64,000 nt of DNA, from NCBI RefSeq assembly GCF_022539665.2, contig NC_081339.1, positions 2,380,017 through 2,444,016 of the forward strand, in the 5' to 3' direction. Made by a program: the position numbers and the translations under genes. Source of the DNA: Daphnia carinata (taxonomy: Eukaryota; Arthropoda; Branchiopoda; Diplostraca; Daphniidae). Shown piece by piece: positions 56,359 through 64,000 of the stretch. Position 1 is the first letter of the stretch, and each line of letters begins with the position of its first letter. The notes under the pieces are model-generated. The model was given only the letters and a program-made list of their open reading frames with translations, made no database searches and was not told the DNA's origin.

Positions 56359-59300
56359 TGTTTGTTGTTAACTTGCCAAAAAAAAAAGGGAATAATTTCG
56401 GATGGAAATATACAGCGAGCTAATACATGGATGCATGAAAGTTTTCGTATACCAGAAACAGCACGCGTTATAAAAATGATTTTACTTCCAAAATTTATAC
56501 AAGTAGAGCTCAGTGAATGCAAGTTACCCTCACGCAAGTCGTGCAGAGTTCTGAAAATTCCGAAGGAACACATCTGGCCTTTTGTTCCACCTGGGACGAT
56601 TGTTGTTTTCAGAATGATCATCATCGGTGGAGTCATTTGTACTGAGTTTCTCATCGCGTATCGGCAGAGGGAGACGGTCACGCAAAGTTGATGGCTCAGC
56701 TGCTGTGCATCAACACTGTCTATCCCCCCCATCTCTTTAGTCTACCTCTTTTCGAGCTTGATAGTGATTAATGAATTGATTAGGCATCACGAGGGGTTTA
56801 TAGCATCATAGGGTACAATACATTCCCCCTCTTTTTCTTTTGGTCTTCCACAGCCTATTTTTTAAGGGATAGGTAGAGATTGCAGCAAACTAAGTAGATC
56901 CGATGGTTAACAAGACAAGTCTAGGCACGATCTTTTCATCCACGACAAAACATGACCCTCGTTGTCTCTCCCCCTTTTTCTGACCCACCTGGTTACATTC
57001 GTGCTACCTATTACACAGCAGGAACCTATGGATGGATGCTGTATAACATGGAGAATAAAACAGGTACATCGAAAAGAGGTTTTACCTGGGCAACCCGTTG
57101 ATGGATTTCTTTCTTTCTGATTTTTCAGCCAGATGGGGAGTAATGTAATGAAGGATAAAACAACAGAAAAATATCTTTTGGGTGGCGTTTTCGTGCAGCG
57201 TCCTTTGTTCGTCCTATCTGTTGATCAGTGTTCATTAATTGGATTGTTCCCTTCATCAAAATCATTTCTGTTTTCATCCCAAAGATGATGGAAAAAAAAA
57301 TATCGGAGAAGGACAAATAAACCACGCGCCTCATGGGTACGAGAGGCTTGGGTCATTAGATGCGTGCCAAGAAACGACAATGTGTGATGCCTGAAAACCA
57401 AAAAGAAGAAGGAAAAAAAAGGCACCTGAATATCGACCCGTGTCCCCCCTCCCCCCTCATGAATGTACAAAGACAAATCGATTCAACAAACGTCAATTTC
57501 TGTCTCACTTTCTATAGGGCTGTGTTTTTCGTCCTTCTGCTTCATCTTTTGAATCATTAAGATTGTGTAAGAAAAATATTTTAGACGCTGCGACTAATAA
57601 AAACGAATTAACTGATGACCTGTATAGGGGATGATGCAGGCCTTTATTTAGGACACGGTCGAATTTTTAGGAACAATAATCGAAATCAGCGTGCGGAAGC
57701 GAACATAACAAAAGACAATGTCATTGCCGAATCAATGGAAGTTCGACTCATACAGTATGAACGTACACAAAAAAGTTATTTCGCAGCTCCATTTTCTCTT
57801 TTCTCTAGACCACAAAGTGTGTAAGGTTGATATTATATACGTATATAAACAAACATCAAAATAAAGGGGGGCTATAGTGACCCATGGAAACAGTTTTTTA
57901 AGAATCATTTTGCCGCAGTGCGCAGAGGCGATGGTAATGCTCTTAACGCTGTCAACTATCGTATTTTTTTTAAATACACCCCAACTTAAAGGTATAACAT
58001 TTTACACCAGCCAAAGAATGAAAATAGTGCAGGAATATGAAGGCAAAAAAAGAAAGAAAGGGAAGCTGACTGTCGTGTGCCTTTATGCTGTTCATGTGTC
58101 GCATATTCCATCATGTCGGCGTGTGCGTTGTTATACTCTAACCTTTTATATGTTCCACGCAACAAAAAAAAAACATATAGGTTAGGGAGTGCATTAAGCC
58201 TGAATTATTTATTGGACGGGCTGCTGGCTGATGTGGACGTCCCCCCCATCAAAGTCCCGTCTTTTTTTTTCTGTCACGTAACTTCAACTGTCCTCTCCCC
58301 TTTTTGTTTGTCTTCTTATACGTGGGGCAGTCGTTACTATTTGTTTAGCTTTATGCATCGATGATGAACTAACTTTCATTGCTCAAGTACTCGAACAATC
58401 ATCGAATGGATTAGTCAATCTATTAGATGTGGCATCTGTCACTTACATGTCGTTCTTATACGTAGCAAATTTTATCGTAACGTTCGACCTCATGCGCTTG
58501 CTATGCAGAGTTATTTCGAAATAAGACCACATTGATTTGCTATTTTTATTTTTTTATGATTTCGGATCATCGATTTCTTCGGACACAATGTACAAGTTCA
58601 TCATTGATTCAAGCGTAATCATCATTGATAAATAACATCTGATGCTGATCGAAAACTGAACTTTTTTTTTCACGGTCGTCTTCCTTCGTGACCTCGTCAG
58701 AATCAAAGACTACATAACGTATGTAATGCAATAAGTTATTAACGCCTATATATTTTGTTTCAAAATTTCAATTCTACAAAAAAAAAATGGTAATTCAATC
58801 CTCCACGTCTAGTAATCGGGAACGGATCACATCTTCTAGTTTACCAGTAGCTAAAAAAGAAAATGTGAAAAACAAAATTGTAAAGATACGTTCCGAGTTG
58901 TGCCTCTCATCGAGATGATTAGAAGGCCACATGCGGCATATAGGCGTAGTTTCACATTTCACATTATAAAGGAGGGGAGAGGGCGAAAAGAAAAAGAATT
59001 TCATCTATATCTGTTTTCTCTGTTTATTTTACTTCTTGTTACAACGTGCAATGATATAACCAACCGTATAGACATCAATCGCCTGCCTTTGTGGTAACTT
59101 TAGTTATTAGTTATATCTCTCTACCCCCTCGGCTTCCCACAGAAAGAAGAACGAGAGGAGGCCAGTGAACCACCCTAGTGCATACATCATTTGTTAACCC
59201 GAGCGTATGCTAATATACTGCAGAATGGTATAATATAGCGGAGCCGAGTCCTATTTTCTTCATTCTTTTGCTATAACATGGCCAGGTTCTTTATTCAACA

Positions 59301-60230
59301 TAGGATCATTATTCTCGGCAACGAGGCATTCTTGGATCGTCATACAATGGAGTAATAATATTTTTTCGCCATTGAATGCGTACGGCGCGTTAAAATTTAA
59401 ACTGTTGAAGAAGAAAGATAAAGAGTTCACATTTGATAGTAATAGGCTTGGCCTATTGGTTAGCCCCTTTTATCGACCGAACTTCAAATGACGTCGGGCC
59501 ATCCCATCAGTGACATCCAATTTCTATATGAAATAGCTCCACGCGCGTGCCTCGTTTGCCGTCTGTTTTTCTTTTTTTTTTTCTAAGAAAAATAAAAGGA
59601 GGAGATGCCATCTCGTTTTTCATATGTGACGTCATGTCGTTCGTCTCGACAGCAGTTGATGCGGTACAGTCGTTGCGAGGTACGCTCGACTTGTTTTACT
59701 GACCTGTAGATGATGAGGCGGGGATCGAGTAGGCTATAGACAGCATCTATTGCAAATGTCGTTGTTCTTAATGTCGTGATATTTCACGACGTTTACTGAA
59801 TGACACCTGGACAGGGAGACCTTGTTTTTCTGCATATCAGCTTTCAAGTCAGCATTTTTGATTGAAGGGAATCATTGTGTAGTGGAACGTGATTGCAGGG
59901 CAAAGGTATAGGTGAGACACAATCACGTATACCTTGAAATGCTTTCAACGCAATTCACTATGCCATTACTTTTACATTGGAAAAAAATGATAAGAAAAAC
60001 TACAAAGGATTATGAAATCAATTGGGTATGGCACTATCTTTTAAGAATAAAAAAAAACCGCGTGAAAAACCCTTGATTCAATTATCAACATGTTATACAA
60101 CACGGGGACATTTAATCGGAGACCTTTGGAATGAATGATGTATGTATTTCGATTACAAGAGAAGCAATTGTTGTATACCAACAAAAACAGCGAATATAAA
60201 AAAATGTGCGTGTTAAACAAATTCGCTGTT
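55051..60230. other. Gene-poor region between FOXJ1 and GABA transaminase
   Basis: FOXJ1 3' untranslated sequence at the left, then DNA without a gene I can support. It holds CA/GT repeats at 55280-55299 and about 56332-56360 and a TGACGTCA palindrome at 59627-59634. A minus-strand open frame of 215 codons at 56085-56732 includes the GT repeat in its reading frame and has no recognisable domain, so I treat it as chance. Confidence 0.5.
59627..59634. promoter_or_regulatory. Full cAMP-response-element palindrome
   Basis: TGACGTCA, the full CREB/ATF consensus. Another is at 20384-20391. Eight-base matches arise by chance about once per 65 kb, so each alone is weak. Confidence 0.2.
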
Positions 60231-62174
60231 TCAGGGAGTTTGAATTTCCTTCAATACTTTCTCCAGGATATCCAGGAAAATATCCGCGTGTTTCGGCTGG
60301 AACACGAGAGACGGTCTCAGACGGAGGGTTTGCTCCCCGCAAGGGCCAATCTGAACTCCTATCATTTTTGAAACGCATTCATCTCGTCGCGTTAATAAAA
60401 TATATTGTTACGTAATAATTAACAAACAAACCATGTTGTTGTAGTCTAAAAAAAGTTTCATCGCGTTTTTGGGGACTGCTCATATCGAATGCGCAAAATG
60501 TACCGATGCCTCGCACGTTATTCTGTATGTGTTGTGGAAATCGTTTGGATAAATCTTTCAGGCCAACCATCAATTTTTTGCCTGCGGAAAAAAAACAAAC
60601 AAATGAATTATGCAATGTCGATAAAAATGTCATCCCTGATAACGTTCGGATGAGACACGCACCAGAAAGTTCGACCAGCTTTAAAAGGTTATCACGTTTC
60701 ACGACTTCGACGACTTTCTCAAGCAGAAGCACTTTGGAAGGATCGCCCATCCAAGTGTTGAATATCTTGAGCCCTTGCTGAGGTCTGTTGTAAAAACGAT
60801 TACTGTATTGATTCAAAGACATTTTAATTAGAAAATGAACCTGAATTCGGGCAGACTGTAGAAGCCTCCGGTCAGCATTTTCTTACTGAACGTGACGAAG
60901 TCCGCTGGATCGGGCAAGTTGAAGTGTTCGTGACACCAGTATTTGCCAGTCGCACCGCCGCCCGTTTGAACTTCGTCCAAAATGAGGGCAGCGCCGTTCT
61001 TATTTGCATGTTTAGAAACGTAAGATTATTTGTTTATTGCATATCCAATAATTGTATCGCACCTTTTTAGTGATGCGTTGCAGCTGCTGGAAGAATGCCG
61101 GTGATGCGTGGACGTCACCCCCTTCGGCTTGGATGGGCTCGACCACAACACCAGCCACGAATTTGCCGGCCTTGTTAAAGATTTCGAATTGCTCTTCCAC
61201 CTCCGCCAGGCACCTACGGTCCTCTGCTTCATTTTCTTTTAGGTGATCTTCAAGCGGATATTTGTAACGAGGGAAACTGGCGATCGGCCAATCCAACGCC
61301 GGGAAATCCAACTTGAAAATGGATCGGGAGTGCGTTGTTGAAAGGCAACTAAGCGTTTGGCCGTGAAAACTTCCTATTCATTTCACCATTCACGTTTTCG
61401 ATACATTACACGTATATTGACGAAATATGAAAGCTTGAAATACCTTTAAACGACATGATGGTGAATGGGGTTGAACCAGGTCCTTTATTCACGAGGCAAC
61501 TGCTGTGTTCTTCATCGGTGATGGGAGCTCCTCCTCGTTGTTTGTTTCGGTACCACATGAACGCCGCCTTGAAAGCGTTTTCATTGGAGCAAGCACCGCA
61601 CGCCATTGTGTTCACCTTTTTTTAAATTTCAATTCATTCGTTTTAAAGCGTTTAAAATGAAATAAATGAGTAAGAGTATGCAAACCTGAGTGTGACCTTT
61701 AGGTGCAACCGATAACAAACTGTTGGTTAGCTTTTCAGGCCAGCCTTGTGTAGGAAAGATGCCCAAGGCGGGCCGGTTGACGAACGCGATTTGATTGTCG
61801 GGATCTTGGACGACTTTGTGCATATCCGGATGATTATAGCCCAAGGGCAACGAAGAAATTTGACTGAAAGCATCCAGTATTGAGTTGCCATCAGCGTCGA
61901 CAACGTAATTTCCCAAACTGTTTTTGTAGTCGGTGAAATAAAAGACGCTGCTGGCGAATTGGATTTTATCCAAATCTGCAATCATCTGTCTCGATTTGGG
62001 CCCTGGGATGGGGGTCTTGACGCTAGGACCGGAAGGTTCCCCAGGCACAAGCACCGTCGAGAGACATCTAGCGCTTTTAGGTAGGTGCCTGTTTAAGAGA
62101 CACGCTAGCGCATTAAACTGGTAAGGAAACAACGTGAATTTGCTCAACGCCATTCGTGGATGCACATTTGGCAT
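60231..62174 (-). CDS. ABAT: 4-aminobutyrate aminotransferase, mitochondrial (GABA transaminase)
   Basis: Seven exons (62174-61686, 61615-61444, 61373-61063, 60998-60841, 60784-60663, 60581-60432, 60358-60231) give 509 residues; human ABAT has 500. It converts GABA and 2-oxoglutarate to succinate semialdehyde and glutamate in the mitochondrial matrix. The first 45 residues are basic and fit a targeting peptide; MALSKF at 62153 is an alternative start. Key blocks are [66 protein letters not shown] (cofactor Asp about 332) and [14 protein letters not shown] (PLP lysine in the KK pair about 363-364). [10 protein letters not shown] and [20 protein letters not shown] follow. The enzyme looks intact. 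Confidence 0.96.
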
Positions 62175-62883
62175 TGGATTTCAATTTCAGCAGGCACCGT
62201 GAGCCAGTATGCACCCCTGTGTGTTTCTCCTGCCTTTTTATATCGCGATTGTATTTTATTGTAGACTATGCGCGTAGCAGTTACATGCTGATGGTGATTA
62301 ATGAGAGATAAGCCATTTTCCCCTTTTGATGTTGGGTATTTCCTTGGTAATTTCCATAGGTTTTGCAACACTTTGCGCAGCGCAAACTGTTTGAGTTGAT
62401 TAGGAAGTGAAATCCCCAAAATGTCGAGACTTTGTTATTGTTTGACGTGAACGGGCCGTCGTCGATAAATCCGCACACTCGCTTTCGACTCGGGAAAAAC
62501 CACCGTTTATTAGCACAAGGCTCTTAGATAGCTGAACGCGTTAAGAATTAGAGTGGCATATCGAACTACAGCCTTTGTTATACTACCTTATTTGATGCCT
62601 TTGTCTACACCGTAATCTTTTGTAATGAGGAAGATGAAGAAGGGTTGGGAGTTGGGAAAAAAAAACAGGTTAGGTGACTGTGCTATTACAAGTTTCCAGG
62701 ACATAAAGAAAATATTTTAGCGATAACGCCAAATTCTACAGCTTTATTTTTTTTTTAAGCTTGCGTGGGCATTGAGTTTTTATATTTTGGCTTTACCTAT
62801 TTGATTATAAATGCTCGAATAAAATGTAAAAGATGTTCATTGAAGGTTGGAAAATGCCAAGTAATAATTAACGGATACTTTTC
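62175..62883. other. Upstream of GABA transaminase
   Basis: Should contain the ABAT promoter and 5' leader. I see no gene. Confidence 0.45.
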
Positions 62884-63060
62884 ATGCATTTTCAAATAAT
62901 GCTGTTACGGAATCGTCCACTACTCGGCGACTTGAACGTACAGCTTTCGGAATGGAGGAAGAAGGGGGACATTTGGCGAGACGGGCTGAGGAAAGAGTTA
63001 GTACATTGGATGCGTAATGAACGGATAGGCTATTCCGAAGAAGCTCTCAAACTAAAGGTT
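62884..63060 (+). CDS. Possible isolated exon of an unrecognised gene
   Basis: An open stretch with protein-like composition (RPLLGDLNVQLSEWRKKGD, then HWMRNERIGYSEEALKLK) ends at a plausible donor (AAG followed by GTTAAA, near 63057). It starts with MHFQIMLL if read from its own ATG. I do not recognise a family and cannot find the following exon with confidence. It could be the first exon of a gene running out of the window, or chance. Confidence 0.22.
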
Positions 63061-64000
63061 AAAACAGTTATTCTAATATTTCCCGTATTGTATTTCGTTC
63101 TTGTACAGATCGTCCGGGGTATTTATGTTGTTGTACACATCGCCTGGTTTAATATATTGAAACTTGGTTGTACCTGTTCGTGGTACGGAAAACCAAGGGT
63201 AACAGAGTAGGACGTCGGTAAAGACGTCCGATTACACTCGCTTTGATCCCCTGAAACGTATGTAGCCCACAGATAACTTTTGGAGTCTTAAATCCTAATC
63301 AATAAAAATATATTCAATTAGTCTTAGAAATTTTCAATCTAATATGTGATTTATTTTATTATTTCCTTAGATTGAAAATTTCTAAATAAATTTAACTCGA
63401 CGCCTAACAATATGAACACCGTTCATTGTCACGGTGGCCAAAAGCCTTTCCACTGCACGGAATGATGTTTACAACAGGTTCTCTTAACTGAGGGCGATTT
63501 GAAAAGCAAAAACAGAACATACCCGGCGTTAAAAGAAATCATTGCTCTTCGAATTTCACAAGTTGCTGAACCAGTTTACACGTATCGAAGGTCAAACTTC
63601 TGTGTATTCGTACACGCACTGCGTCGTGATTTTTTTGCTTGGGAGCGGTTGTATCGCAAGCTGACTCACCCGTGTGGACCAGTTCATTACATACGTATAG
63701 GTACGCCATTTCAAAATCGTAAAGTTTTTTTGTTTTGTTTTTTTTTACTGGGAGGGGCATTTTCTCACCACACCGCTGCATCTACGTATTAACTGTGGTG
63801 ATATAAATTAAAACAACTTATAAAAAGTGGCCAGGAGAGAAGACCTTATCGTACAACAGAGTGTGTAATCGTAAGACGAGTAGCATACGTTTTATTGGTG
63901 ACTGGCTAATAGCCCATCGTTATGACGGGCAATTAAAAAAGGTTATCATACGACTGTATTGCGCATAATTGTCATATACCATTACATGTACAACTACACA
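63061..64000. other. Unassigned sequence at the right end
   Basis: No gene I can support. An inverted pair flanks the AT-rich stretch near 63,325-63,385 (TTAGAAATTTTCAATCTAA, and AGATTGAAAATTTCTAA). An open frame at 63499-63792 has no recognisable features. Confidence 0.4.

Noticed and set aside
56085-56732. A 215-codon minus-strand open frame
   Set aside because: It includes the GT microsatellite in its reading frame (a run of His-Thr), has no recognisable domain and no supporting exon structure.

Overview
This is animal nuclear DNA. The genes are split by many short introns (mostly about 60-100 bases, GT-AG), and they encode conserved metazoan proteins: CNOT3, WDR81, CANT1, FOXJ1, GABA transaminase, TMEM186 and VMO1-like. 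Intergenic DNA is rich in homopolymer and dinucleotide runs. The compact genes with tiny introns suggest an arthropod, most likely a branchiopod crustacean such as Daphnia. That assignment is inference from gene style, not from a species marker.

Layout. 1-5,600: homopolymer-rich DNA with no gene I can support. 5,790-12,800: a roughly 5 kb inverted-repeat (palindromic) element with AT-rich repeats on both sides. 13,300-22,480: a gene island with an acid lipase (+), two tRNA-Cys genes (+), a cytosolic sulfotransferase (-) and a secreted VMO1-like protein (-). 22,490-30,145: a second copy of the palindromic element with a third arm, inside its own outer inverted repeat. 30,545-47,960: a dense housekeeping block with TMEM186 (+), CNOT3 (-), a two-pass membrane protein with alternative first exons (+), a single-domain rhodanese (-), WDR81 (-) and CANT1 (+). 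48,000-52,600: gene-poor. 52,599-55,050: FOXJ1 (+). 55,050-60,230: gene-poor. 60,231-62,174: mitochondrial GABA transaminase (-). The rest is mostly noncoding, with one possible orphan exon.

The genes do not form one pathway. Local architecture includes head-to-head pairs (CNOT3 with the membrane-protein gene; WDR81 with CANT1, 485 bases apart) and a tail-to-tail pair (TMEM186 and CNOT3).

The strongest unexplained structure is the pair of large palindromes. The arms carry a small spliced ORF of unknown family and a GC-rich block of consecutive hairpins. The central spacer carries three tRNA-like sequences. Between the two loci the arms keep their orientation while the spacer is inverted, and arm-specific variants are mosaic, which points to inversion and gene conversion between arms. 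The two palindromes bracket the lipase, tRNA, sulfotransferase and VMO1 island.
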